Below are positions 16,485 through 24,765 of a stretch of 64,000 bases of DNA, one piece after another. The notes below the pieces were generated by a model. That model made no database searches. It saw only the letters and a list, made by a program, of their open reading frames with translations, and was not told where the DNA came from. A program made the translations under genes and the position numbers. The stretch covers positions 62,001-126,000 of the forward strand of contig BNBH01000013.1 of assembly GCA_014655195.1 (NCBI GenBank), read 5' to 3'. The DNA is from Streptomyces cellulosae. GTDB lineage: Bacteria > Actinomycetota > Actinomycetes > Streptomycetales > Streptomycetaceae. Each line of letters starts with the position of its first letter. The stretch's first letter is position 1.

Positions 16485-18407
16485 GTGGGACGCCACAGCC
16501 GGCGCGGCCCCGCCCCCAAGGGCGACACCACCGCGGACATCACCGCCCCCGCCGCCGCACGCGGCGTACGTGACGCCCCCGAGGCGCGGTACGACGACCG
16601 GTGGGACGCCGGCCAGGACGCGGCACGGCCGCGGCAGCAGACGCAGGGCGCTCCGGGGTACGGCGCACCGCCCCAGGGCACCCCGCCGCACGGCACCCCG
16701 CCGCACGGCACCCCGGTGCACGGGTACGGGGCGCCGGGACGCGGCAGGCCGGGGGCGGGCGTACCGCCCGTGCCGGACGGTTGGCAGCAGGACGGGACCC
16801 CGGCGCGGGGTGTGCCGCAGTACGGCGATCAGGCGCGGGGCGGGCCTCGGTACGGCGGCAGGCAGCCGGGTGGGCCGCGATACGACGGCCAGGCGCAGGG
16901 CGCGCCCCGGTACGGCGACGGAACTCCGCCGCGCGGTGTGCCGCAGTACGGCGAGGGGACTCCCGCCCACGGATTCCCGCGTTCCGGGAACGCGGCTCCC
17001 CCTCAGGGCGCGCCCCGCCCCGGCGGCGGCACCCCTCCGCAGGGCGGGGCCCGGTACGGCGACGGAACTCCCGCACATGGCGTCCCCCGGTACGGGGACG
17101 CGGCTCCCGCACAGGGCGCGCCCCGCCCCGGCGGCGGCACCCCTCCGCAGGGCGGGGCCCGGTACGGCGACGGAACTCCGGCTCACGGTGTCCCCCGGTA
17201 TGGGGACGGAACCCCTCCGCACGGTGTCCCGCGCTACGTGGACGGCACCCCCGCGCATGGCACCCCCCGGGTCCGCGGCGGACACCCCGAGCAGCAGGAG
17301 GCCGGGGGCGGCTGGGGCACCCCGCAAGGACGTACGGCCGCCGCGTACGGCGCGCCGGCCGCCGGGCAGGGCGTGCCGCTGCCGAGGCAGCGCCAGGCGC
17401 CCGCCGAGGGCCCGCGCCGCGACTACGTGGAGGCGTTCGACAAGAGCGACGACCTCTTCACCCCGCGCAAGCCCGCGACCGGCAGCCCCGCGGACGCGTA
17501 CACCGCCGTCACCGAATGGGACAGCGCCGAGGCCACGGGTGTCCCGTCGGACACCGACGCCGTCGACGACGACGAGCCGCCGACGGGCGTCCCCGCGCAG
17601 GCCAAGGGCGGCAAGGGGCGCGCGTTCACCGGCATAGCGGCCGCCGCCGTCACCACCGTGCTGGCCGTCGTGGTCGCCGGGCAGGTCGCCGAGGAGCACG
17701 ACAGTCCGGGCGTCCAGTCGCAGTCCGCCGGCGAGCAGGCGCGCGACGTGCGCGACTCCGCCTCCCGCGGCGACGACCGGGCCACGCCCGGGGCGCCCAC
17801 CGCGAAGCCGCTCACGTACGAGCAGCAGATGGACCGCAAGTTCCCGCTGGCCGCCACGCGTGCGGGCACGGGCGAGTTCTACGCCGTCAAGGGGATCGAC
17901 AAGGCGCCCGGCAAGGGGCGGAAGATCACCTACCGGGTGGATGTGGAGCGCGGGCTCGACCTGGACGGCGCGCTGTTCGCCGAGGCCGTGCACCGGACGC
18001 TCAACGACAGCCGCAGCTGGGCGCACGACGGACTCACCTTCGAGCGGATCGAGTCCGGCGAGGCCGAGTTCGTGATCACCCTGGCCAGCCCCGAGACGAC
18101 CGCCGACTGGTGCGCCAAGTCGGGCCTCGACACCACCGAGGACAACGTCTCCTGCGACTCCGCGGCCACCGAACGCGTGCTGATCAACGCCTACCGCTGG
18201 GCGCAGGGCGCCGAGACGTACGGCGACAAGATGTTCGCCTACCGCCAGATGCTGATCAACCACGAGATCGGCCACCGCCTCGGCCACAACCACGTCACCT
18301 GTGACAAGAACGGCGACCTCGCCCCGGTGATGCAGCAGCAGACCAAGTTCCTCGAGTACGACGGAATCAGCTGCCGGCCCAACCCCTGGCCCTACCCGAA
18401 GGCCTGA
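16485..18407 (+). CDS. DUF3152 membrane-anchored putative metallopeptidase
   Basis: The 640-residue protein has an unusual layout. Residues 1-320 are Gly/Pro/Arg-rich with tandem repeats, a membrane helix lies near 380-402 (FTGIAAAAVTTVLAVVVAG), and an extracytoplasmic DUF3152 domain occupies about 445-640. That domain contains HEIGHRLGHNH near its end, a zinc-peptidase-like HExxHxxxxxH arrangement, and several Cys that could form disulfides outside the cell. The family is actinobacterial (Rv3207c in mycobacteria). GTG 16485 is 8 nt after the previous stop with no strong SD, consistent with coupling. Confidence 0.8.
   Translation: MGRHSRRGPAPKGDTTADITAPAAARGVRDAPEARYDDRWDAGQDAARPRQQTQGAPGYGAPPQGTPPHGTPPHGTPVHGYGAPGRGRPGAGVPPVPDGWQQDGTPARGVPQYGDQARGGPRYGGRQPGGPRYDGQAQGAPRYGDGTPPRGVPQYGEGTPAHGFPRSGNAAPPQGAPRPGGGTPPQGGARYGDGTPAHGVPRYGDAAPAQGAPRPGGGTPPQGGARYGDGTPAHGVPRYGDGTPPHGVPRYVDGTPAHGTPRVRGGHPEQQEAGGGWGTPQGRTAAAYGAPAAGQGVPLPRQRQAPAEGPRRDYVEAFDKSDDLFTPRKPATGSPADAYTAVTEWDSAEATGVPSDTDAVDDDEPPTGVPAQAKGGKGRAFTGIAAAAVTTVLAVVVAGQVAEEHDSPGVQSQSAGEQARDVRDSASRGDDRATPGAPTAKPLTYEQQMDRKFPLAATRAGTGEFYAVKGIDKAPGKGRKITYRVDVERGLDLDGALFAEAVHRTLNDSRSWAHDGLTFERIESGEAEFVITLASPETTADWCAKSGLDTTEDNVSCDSAATERVLINAYRWAQGAETYGDKMFAYRQMLINHEIGHRLGHNHVTCDKNGDLAPVMQQQTKFLEYDGISCRPNPWPYPKA
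16900..17270 (+). repeat. Tandem coding repeats in the DUF3152 N-terminal region
   Basis: Units built around CCGCAGGGCGGGGCCCGGTA and GGCGACGGAACTCC recur. The blocks at about 17000-17100 and 17115-17215 are almost identical. They encode QGxPRYGDGTPxHGVPRYG-type repeats, a likely disordered cytoplasmic region prone to length change. Confidence 0.7.
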
Positions 18408-18427
18408 ACCTTCGGCTCTGAGGCGTA

Positions 18428-18468
18428 GGGGCGCGCGCCGGGCAGTGGTCCCGGAGCGGCGCGCGCCC
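18428..18468 (+). terminator. Terminator downstream of DUF3152 gene
   Basis: A GC-rich stem (about 18428-18440 with 18457-18468) follows the stop by 21 nt. Confidence 0.65.
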
Positions 18469-18535
18469 GTCGTGCGCCGGTCTCAGCACGGCGAACGCGA
18501 TCCGCGCGGGAAAGTTACGCCCGTTCACCCCTTTT

Positions 18536-18569
18536 GGTGGCGTGATGGACAACCGTCCATCGCGCCACC
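18536..18569. promoter_or_regulatory. 34-bp inverted repeat upstream of the PelF-like gene
   Basis: Fifteen-base arms (18536-18550 and 18555-18569) with a single mismatch surround AACC. It lies 78 bp before the glycosyltransferase start and could be an operator or an mRNA attenuator. Confidence 0.55.
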
Positions 18570-18647
18570 GTCCTGTCCGCATACGTTCGTCCCGCTGCGA
18601 GCCGCCGGGCCAACGGCGGCTCCCGACGGGAGAACGGGGGTGCACAC

Positions 18648-20390
18648 GTGCGCATCGGACTGCTTACGGAGGGTGGCTATCCGTATGTGGGCGGTGAGGG
18701 CGGGGTGTGGTGCGACCGCCTGGTGCGCGGACTCGACCGACACGAGTTCGACGTCTACGCGTTCAGCACCGGCCAGGCCCAGGAGGACGCGGGCTGGGTC
18801 GAACTGCCGCCCCAGGTCCAGCGGGTGCGTACGGCGCCGCTGTGGACCGCCGAGGAGGACGGGGTCGTCCACGGCCGCCGCGCCCGCCGGCGTTTCACCG
18901 AGCACTACGGCGAACTGGCCGCCGCTCTCTGCGCGGCCCCGGAGCCCGGCACCGCCGAGAAGCCCCTCACCGCTGAGGCGGACCGTTTCGCCAACGCGCT
19001 CCACGGGCTCGCCGAACTCGCCCGTGACGAGGGCGGACTGGTCGCCGCACTGCGCTCCGAACAGGCCGTACGCGCCCTGGAAAGCGCCTGTCGTGCGCCC
19101 GGAGCCCGCCGCACCGCGCACGAGGCCCGCGTCCCGGATCTGCTGGCCGTCGCCGACCACCTGGAACGCGCCCTTCGCCCCCTCTCGCTCGACTGGTACG
19201 AGCAGGACGGCCTCGGCGCCGTCGACCTCTGCCATGCCGCGTCGGGCGGCGTCGCCGCGATCCCCGGCCTGCTCGCCCGGCACTTCTTCGGCGTCCCGCT
19301 CCTGGTCACCGAGTACGGCGTGCGCCTGCGCACCCACTACCTCACGCGCCCCGACGCCTCACCCGCCGTACGGTCCCTGCTCGCCGCCTTCCACGGCCTG
19401 CTGACCGCCGAGACCTACCGCGCCGCCTCCTACCTCGTCCCCGGGAACGCCCACGCCCGCCGCTGGCAGGAGCGCTGCGGCGCCGACCGGGCCAAGCTGC
19501 GCACCATCTACCCGGGTCTGGACGCCACGCCCTTCACGCACGTCGGCGAGGAGGACCGGCCGGAGGACCGGAAGGGCCGCGAGAAGGGCGAGAAGGGCGA
19601 GAAGGGGGAGCGGCGCGAGAAGCGGGAGCACACCGAGCCGCACACCCTCGTCTGGCTCGGCCGGGTGGAGCCCGCCAAGGACCTGGTCTCGCTGCTGCAC
19701 GCCTTCGCGGAGGTCCGCGCGGCCGAGCCCGGCACCCGGCTGCGCATCGTCGGCCGCCCCTCCGGACCGGAGGGCGAGGCCTACCTCGGCCACTGCCGGG
19801 CCCTGGCCGTTCAGCTCTTCCCGGACGAGGCCGACGGCCCGCACGCCGTCGGACAGAACCCGGTGTCCTTCGAGGAACTCGGCGGCCCCGGCGCCGAGAC
19901 CACCGCCGACGTCCACGCCGGCGGGACCGTCACCGTGCTCTCCAGCGTCGTCGAGGGGTTCCCGGTCGGGCTGATCGAGGCGATGTTCTGCGGACGCGCG
20001 ACCGTCTCCACGGACGTCGGCGCGGTCGTCGAGGTGATCGGCGGTACCGGTCTCGTCGTACCGCCGCGCAATCCGCGGGCGCTCGCCGAGGCGTGCGTCT
20101 CGCTGCTGCGCGATCCCGACCGCCGTGCGCGCCTCGGAGAGGCCGCGCGCGCCCGGGCGCTGGAGCTGTTCAGCGTCGAGCAGAACGTCGCGGCGTTCCA
20201 CGGCCTCTACCTCGAGACCGTCGCACGGACCCCCGTGCACCGGCCCGTCCTCGCCGCCGACGGAGACCCGCAGCCCTTCGCCGCGCCCGCCGAGGCCCAC
20301 GTCGCCGGCCACTGGACCGAACCCACCCCCCGCGCCGTCCCCACCTGGGCCGTGGAGACGCCGGAGCCCGTCACGGAGACCGTCCGATGA
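18648..20390 (+). CDS. PelF-like family 4 glycosyltransferase
   Basis: The 580-residue cytoplasmic enzyme begins MRIGLLTEGGYPYVGGEGGV, the DUF3492/PelF-type N-terminus. The C-terminal GT-B half has LVWLGRVEPAKDLVSLLHAF, LRIVGRPSGPEG and the nucleotide-sugar motif SSVVEGFPVGLIEAMFCGR, with the EGFPVGLIEA Glu pair intact. PelF polymerises the N-acetylgalactosamine-rich Pel exopolysaccharide from UDP-sugars. An insert of Lys/Glu/Gly repeats (about residues 305-330) is unlike the rest. It is first of a four-gene unit with a membrane protein, an epimerase and a spherulin-4 hydrolase. The start is GTG 18648; the upstream 34-bp inverted repeat may control it. Confidence 0.82.
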   Translation: MRIGLLTEGGYPYVGGEGGVWCDRLVRGLDRHEFDVYAFSTGQAQEDAGWVELPPQVQRVRTAPLWTAEEDGVVHGRRARRRFTEHYGELAAALCAAPEPGTAEKPLTAEADRFANALHGLAELARDEGGLVAALRSEQAVRALESACRAPGARRTAHEARVPDLLAVADHLERALRPLSLDWYEQDGLGAVDLCHAASGGVAAIPGLLARHFFGVPLLVTEYGVRLRTHYLTRPDASPAVRSLLAAFHGLLTAETYRAASYLVPGNAHARRWQERCGADRAKLRTIYPGLDATPFTHVGEEDRPEDRKGREKGEKGEKGERREKREHTEPHTLVWLGRVEPAKDLVSLLHAFAEVRAAEPGTRLRIVGRPSGPEGEAYLGHCRALAVQLFPDEADGPHAVGQNPVSFEELGGPGAETTADVHAGGTVTVLSSVVEGFPVGLIEAMFCGRATVSTDVGAVVEVIGGTGLVVPPRNPRALAEACVSLLRDPDRRARLGEAARARALELFSVEQNVAAFHGLYLETVARTPVHRPVLAADGDPQPFAAPAEAHVAGHWTEPTPRAVPTWAVETPEPVTETVR

Positions 20391-21532
20391 CCGACCTGAA
20401 CGAACTCGACCGCGGCGCCGCCCCCGGTGCGGCCGACCCGGTCAAGGTGCTGCTCCACCGCCACCGCGAGCTGTGCGAACGCGCCGTGGACCCGCTGGAG
20501 ATCGCGGCGGGTCTGGAGGCCCACGGCATCACCGACCGCACCGCCGCCCGCTTCCGCCACCGCGACGTCTTCTCCCTCGCGGAGGAGCTCTACGCCCGCG
20601 TCCCGCGCGACGCCGACACCGCGACCGGCACAGCCGGCGCACCGGACGCCCCGGCCCGCGAGGGAGGCGGCCGCCGGTCCGTCACCCTGCTCCTCCTCCC
20701 GCTGCTGCCCGGCGCGCTGTGCGCCGCCGCGCCGGTGGCCCTGGCCCGCACAAACGGCCAGACCCGCCTGTACGCGGCCGCCGCCGGCGTGCTCGCCGTC
20801 GCCCTCGCCCTGCGCACCGCCCTGCGCCACGGGCCGCTGGCCCTCCCCGGCGGCCTCCCTTCACGGTCCACCACCGGCTCCTGGACGTGCTGGCTTCTCG
20901 CCTACGCCGTGCTGGGCGACGGCCTGCTGCGCACCGCGATCGCCGGCGGTCCCGACGGGCTGCCCGACGGCACCACGGGCGGTGACTGGCCCCTGGCCCT
21001 CGCGCCGCTCCTGGCCCTCACCCTCGCCGTCGCGCCCGCCACCTGGACGGCCGGCCTCTTCCTCACTTACGCGCGCCGCAAGCTCGCCACCAGCCGCGGC
21101 CTGGAGGACTTCGCCGCCTCGGTCCGGCCCGTGCTGCTGGGGGCCGTCACCCTGTTCCTGGTGGCGCTGGCCGGGCTCGTCGCCCTCTGCGCGCCGTTCC
21201 TCGACGCGGAGCCCGTCTCCCCGGCGGTCCTCGCCCTGGGCGCCCTCCTCTTCGTCGCCCGTCTGCTCACCGTGCACGGCTTCACCCACGCCCCGCGCGT
21301 GATCCTCATGCTCACCGTGGTCGTCCAGGTGCTCGCGCCCGCCACCGTCTTCGCCGCCCGGCTGCCCGGCTGCGGTGCGCTGGGCGCACCGGTGGAGGCC
21401 CTCGCCGCCGCCTGGGGACCCACTGCCGTACCCGTCCTGACCTGCGGTGCGGGCGCCCTGACCCTGCTCGTGCACGCCTCCCGCACCCTCGCCCGCGCCT
21501 CGGCGCACCTGCGTCCGGAGCAGGCGCGGTGA
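20387..21532 (+). CDS. Polytopic membrane protein of the exopolysaccharide-like operon
   Basis: The 381-residue protein has a soluble N-terminal helical region of about 95 residues (KVLLHRHRELCERAVDPLEIA) and then about eight hydrophobic helices. Its ATG overlaps the glycosyltransferase stop as ATGA. It does not show the 12-helix pattern I would expect of PelG, but its position suggests a role in export or as a membrane anchor for the glycosyltransferase. No characterised family recognised; role is inferred from context. Confidence 0.7.
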   Translation: MTDLNELDRGAAPGAADPVKVLLHRHRELCERAVDPLEIAAGLEAHGITDRTAARFRHRDVFSLAEELYARVPRDADTATGTAGAPDAPAREGGGRRSVTLLLLPLLPGALCAAAPVALARTNGQTRLYAAAAGVLAVALALRTALRHGPLALPGGLPSRSTTGSWTCWLLAYAVLGDGLLRTAIAGGPDGLPDGTTGGDWPLALAPLLALTLAVAPATWTAGLFLTYARRKLATSRGLEDFAASVRPVLLGAVTLFLVALAGLVALCAPFLDAEPVSPAVLALGALLFVARLLTVHGFTHAPRVILMLTVVVQVLAPATVFAARLPGCGALGAPVEALAAAWGPTAVPVLTCGAGALTLLVHASRTLARASAHLRPEQAR

Positions 21533-21600
21533 CCGGCCGCGACCGCCGTGCCGCCCGGACGGCCGCGGACCCCTCGACCCCCCTTGAAGGAGAACCTCGC

Positions 21601-21648
21601 ATGACCTGCCGTCCCGTCACCGAACGCCGCGAAGGAGCCGACCGATGA
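21601..21648 (+). CDS. Candidate 15-codon coupling ORF before the epimerase
   Basis: AAGGAGAA precedes ATG 21601 with good spacing. The reading frame (MTCRPVTERREGADR) ends in TGA at 21646-21648, which overlaps the epimerase ATG as ATGA. A GAAGGAG inside the mini-ORF serves the epimerase. It could couple or regulate epimerase translation; too short for family support. Confidence 0.35.
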   Translation: MTCRPVTERREGADR

Positions 21649-22655
21649 GGGTCCTGCTGATCGGAGCCAACGGCTACATCGGCCGCTTCGTCGCCGACCG
21701 CCTGCTCGCCGACCCCGCCGTCCAGCTCACCGCCCTCGGCCGGGGTGACGACGCCGACGTCCGCTTCGACCTCGCCACCGGCAGCCCCGGCGCCCTCACC
21801 CGCTTCCTCGACGCCGTCCACCCCGGCGTCGTCATCAACTGCGCGGGCGCCACCCGCGGCGGCGCCCGCGAACTCACCCGGCACAACACCGTCGCCGTCG
21901 CCACCATCTGCGAGGCCCTGCGCCGCAGCGGCTGCGGAGCCCGGCTCGTCCAGATCGGCTGCGGCTCCGAGTACGGCCCCAGCCAGCCCGGCTCCTCCAC
22001 CGCCGAGGACGCCGTCCCCCGCCCCGGCGGCCCGTACGGCGTCAGCAAGCTCGCCGCCACCGAACTGGTCCTCGGCTCCGGCCTGGACGCCGTGGTGCTG
22101 CGGGTCTTCTCGCCCGTCGGACCCGGCACCCCCGCCGGCTCCCCGCTCGGCCGGCTCGCCGAGGCGATGCGCCGCGCCATGCAGTCCGGCGACGGCGAAC
22201 TGAAGCTCGGCGGGCTCGGCGCCCAGCGCGACTTCGTCGACGTCCGCGACGTGGCCCGCGCCGTGCACGCCGCCTCGCTCTCCGCCGCGCAGGGCGTCAT
22301 CAACATCGGCTCAGGCCGCGCCGTCCGCCTCCGCGACGCCGCCGGGATCCTCGCCCGGGTGGCCGGCTACGGCGGCGCCCTCAACGAGCTCGACGGCCTG
22401 CCCCACCCCGGGCCCGTCCACGCCGCCCACACCGCCCACGCGACCCACCTGCGGGCCACCATCGGACACCCGCGCGCCGAGACGGACCACCACCCCACCG
22501 CCGCCTCGCCCGCCGTGTTCCCGTACCCCGACGGGTGCGGCGCCTGGCAGCAGGCCGACGTGCGCACCGCCCGCGACCGCCTCGGCTGGCGCCCCCGCAT
22601 CAACCTCGAGGAGTCGCTCGCGGACATCTGGATGGAGGCGGCATGCCGTATCTGA
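21645..22655 (+). CDS. NAD-dependent sugar epimerase/dehydratase (extended SDR)
   Basis: The 336-residue protein has the N-terminal dinucleotide motif LLIGANGYIGRF (GxxGxxG, residues 4-15) and the extended-SDR catalytic YGVSK (Tyr and Lys) near residue 127. Family members interconvert or dehydrate nucleotide sugars. In Pel clusters of other bacteria a UDP-GlcNAc C4-epimerase supplies UDP-GalNAc, and this gene would fit that place. GAAGGAG lies about 8 nt before ATG. A low-complexity HAAHTAHATH stretch occurs near residue 260. The C-terminus overlaps the next start by 13 nt. Confidence 0.8.
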   Translation: MRVLLIGANGYIGRFVADRLLADPAVQLTALGRGDDADVRFDLATGSPGALTRFLDAVHPGVVINCAGATRGGARELTRHNTVAVATICEALRRSGCGARLVQIGCGSEYGPSQPGSSTAEDAVPRPGGPYGVSKLAATELVLGSGLDAVVLRVFSPVGPGTPAGSPLGRLAEAMRRAMQSGDGELKLGGLGAQRDFVDVRDVARAVHAASLSAAQGVINIGSGRAVRLRDAAGILARVAGYGGALNELDGLPHPGPVHAAHTAHATHLRATIGHPRAETDHHPTAASPAVFPYPDGCGAWQQADVRTARDRLGWRPRINLEESLADIWMEAACRI

Positions 22656-23404
22656 CCCGGACCAGACAGGGCCCCACCGCCACCGGGCTCGGCACCGGCC
22701 TCGGCGTCCCGGGCGTCGCCCACCCGCTCCTCGCACCCGACGAGTGGAACCGGCTGACCCGCCCCGGCACACCCCTGCACTGGGTGGTCCTCGACGTCGC
22801 CGACGGCCCCGGCGTCCAGCCCGACCCGCACTGTCTGGAGGCGGCCGGCCGGCTGCGCAACGCGGGCGTACGCGTCCTCGGGCGCATCGACACCGCCTAC
22901 GGGCTGCGCGGCTTCGGCGAGATCATCTCCGACGCCCACCGCTTCCTCGACTGGTACCAGGTCGACGGCTTCCTCCTCGACCGCTGCCCCTCCGGCCGCG
23001 AGGACCTGCCCGAGGTACGGCGCACCGTCGCCACCCTGCGGGTGATCCACGAGGACGCCCACGTCGTCCTCGGGCACGGCACCCACCCGTACCCCGGCTA
23101 CGCCGAGCACGCCGACCAGCTCGTCACCTACTCCGGCCCCTGGAGCGACTACCGCTGGTCCCAGGTGGCCGAGTGGACCGCCGATCATCCGCCCGAGCGG
23201 TTCTGCCACTTCGTGCACGGCGTGCCCCGGCCGCATCTGGAGGAGGCGCTGCGCATCGCCCGCTGGCAGGGCGCCGACACCATCTGGTTCACCGACCACT
23301 CCGACCGGGTCTCCGGCCGCGCCGGGCCGGCGGATCCATGGGGGCCGCTGCCCGGCTACTGGGACGACATCGTCTCGCGTGTCGGAACAGGTGTCTCGGA
23401 ATGA
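22643..23404 (+). CDS. Spherulation-specific family 4 (spherulin-4) protein, possible polysaccharide hydrolase
   Basis: The 253-residue protein matches the spherulin-4 pattern: a TIM-barrel-like domain with VVLDVADGPG, VLGRIDTAYG, WYQVDGFLLDRCP and VTYSGPW along its strands. Acidic residues at strand ends (LDVADGPG, GRIDT, VDGFLLDR) are the likely catalytic ones. The fungal relative Sph3 cleaves galactosamine-containing polymers (GH135). I see no signal peptide, which is odd for a hydrolase acting on an exported polymer. It overlaps the epimerase by 13 nt, so it belongs to the same operon. Its last bases overlap the -35 of the moeZ promoter. Confidence 0.75.
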   Translation: MPYLTRTRQGPTATGLGTGLGVPGVAHPLLAPDEWNRLTRPGTPLHWVVLDVADGPGVQPDPHCLEAAGRLRNAGVRVLGRIDTAYGLRGFGEIISDAHRFLDWYQVDGFLLDRCPSGREDLPEVRRTVATLRVIHEDAHVVLGHGTHPYPGYAEHADQLVTYSGPWSDYRWSQVAEWTADHPPERFCHFVHGVPRPHLEEALRIARWQGADTIWFTDHSDRVSGRAGPADPWGPLPGYWDDIVSRVGTGVSE

Positions 23405-23423
23405 AAAAGGGCATGGCAGTGTT
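23398..23423 (+). promoter_or_regulatory. Sigma-R type promoter of moeZ
   Basis: GGAAT (23398-23402), exactly 18 nt, then GTT (23421-23423), matching the sigma-R consensus. The -35 overlaps the stop of the preceding gene. Sigma-R with the anti-sigma factor RsrA mediates the thiol-oxidative response in Streptomyces. Confidence 0.8.
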
Positions 23424-23467
23424 GAGCCGAGAACAACCGTAGTGATTGACCGACCAACGGAGTCCCC

Positions 23468-24646
23468 GTGTCGTTGCCACCCCTGGTCGAGCCGGCCCCC
23501 GAGCTCACCGTAGACGAGGTCCGCAGGTACTCCCGCCACCTGATCATCCCCGACGTGGGCATGGACGGGCAGAAGCGGCTGAAGAACGCCAAGGTGCTCT
23601 TTGTGGGCGCCGGCGGCCTGGGTTCGCCGGGTCTGATGTACATGGCCGCAGCGGGCGTGGGCACGCTCGGCATCGTGGAGTTCGACGAGGTCGACGAGTC
23701 GAACCTGCAGCGCCAGATCATCCACAGCCAGTCCGACATCGGCCGCTCCAAGGCCGAGTCCGCCCGTGACACGGTCAAGGGGATCAACCCCTACGTGAAC
23801 GTGGTCCTGCACGAGGAGCGGCTCGAGGCCGACAACGTGATGGACCTGTTCAGCCAGTACGACCTGATCGTCGACGGCACGGACAACTTCGCGACCCGCT
23901 ACCTGGTCAACGACGCCTGCGTCCTGCTGAACAAGCCGTACGTCTGGGGTTCCATCTACCGTTTCGACGGCCAGGCCTCCGTCTTCTGGTCCGAGCACGG
24001 CCCCTGCTACCGCTGCCTCTACCCGGAGCCCCCGCCCCCCGGCATGGTCCCCTCCTGCGCCGAGGGCGGCGTCCTGGGCGTGCTCTGCGCGTCCATCGGT
24101 TCCATTCAGGCCAACGAGGCCATCAAGCTCCTGGCCGGCATCGGCGAACCCCTCGTCGGCCGCCTGATGATCTACGACGCCCTGGAGATGCAGTACCGCC
24201 AGGTCAAGGTCCGCAAGGACCCCGACTGCGCGATCTGCGGCGAGAACCCGACCGTCACCGAGCTCATCGACTACGAGGCCTTCTGCGGCGTCGTGTCCGA
24301 GGAGGCCCAGGCGGCGGCCGCCGACTCCACGATCACTCCCAAGCAGCTCAAGGAGTGGATGGACGACGGTGAGAACATCGAGCTCATCGACGTCCGCGAG
24401 CCGAACGAGTTCGAGATCGTGTCCATCCCGGGCGCCCGGCTGATCCCCAAGAACGAGTTCCTCATGGGCAACGCCCTGGAGAGCCTGCCGCAGGACAAGA
24501 AGATCGTCTTGAACTGCAAGACGGGTGTCCGCAGTGCGGAAGTCCTCGCGGTCCTGAAGTCCGCGGGCTTCTCCGACGCGGTCCACGTCGGCGGCGGCGT
24601 CATCGGCTGGGTGAACCAGATCGAGCCGGAGAAGCCGGTCTACTAG
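23468..24646 (+). CDS. moeZ: Adenylyltransferase/sulfurtransferase MoeZ
   Basis: The 392-residue cytoplasmic enzyme joins a ThiF/MoeB-type E1 domain to a C-terminal rhodanese domain. The E1 domain (about 1-275) has the ATP motif VGAGGLGSP and a zinc site from CYRCLYP and CAICG. The rhodanese domain (about 285-392) has ELIDVREPNEFE and the active-site loop NCKTGVRS. MoeZ activates and sulfurates ubiquitin-like sulfur carriers for molybdopterin, thiamine, cysteine and other thio-cofactors. GTG 23468 follows CGGAG. The upstream sigma-R promoter ties it to thiol stress. Confidence 0.93.
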   Translation: MSLPPLVEPAPELTVDEVRRYSRHLIIPDVGMDGQKRLKNAKVLFVGAGGLGSPGLMYMAAAGVGTLGIVEFDEVDESNLQRQIIHSQSDIGRSKAESARDTVKGINPYVNVVLHEERLEADNVMDLFSQYDLIVDGTDNFATRYLVNDACVLLNKPYVWGSIYRFDGQASVFWSEHGPCYRCLYPEPPPPGMVPSCAEGGVLGVLCASIGSIQANEAIKLLAGIGEPLVGRLMIYDALEMQYRQVKVRKDPDCAICGENPTVTELIDYEAFCGVVSEEAQAAAADSTITPKQLKEWMDDGENIELIDVREPNEFEIVSIPGARLIPKNEFLMGNALESLPQDKKIVLNCKTGVRSAEVLAVLKSAGFSDAVHVGGGVIGWVNQIEPEKPVY

Positions 24647-24699
24647 GCCGTACCGGCCGGAGCGGTCCTTGCGACCGCGCCGGACGTCACCGGGTCCTC

Positions 24700-24746
24700 G
24701 TCGGGGGCTCCGGGCACCACCTCGGGGTGTGCCTGGAGCCCCCGAC
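24700..24746. terminator. Bidirectional terminator
   Basis: A 12-bp stem (24700-24711 with 24735-24746), extended by a further GGCAC/GTGCC-type pairing, lies between moeZ and the convergent lipoprotein peptidase gene. Confidence 0.75.
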
Positions 24747-24765
24747 GCCGTTTCGGTCAGCGCTG

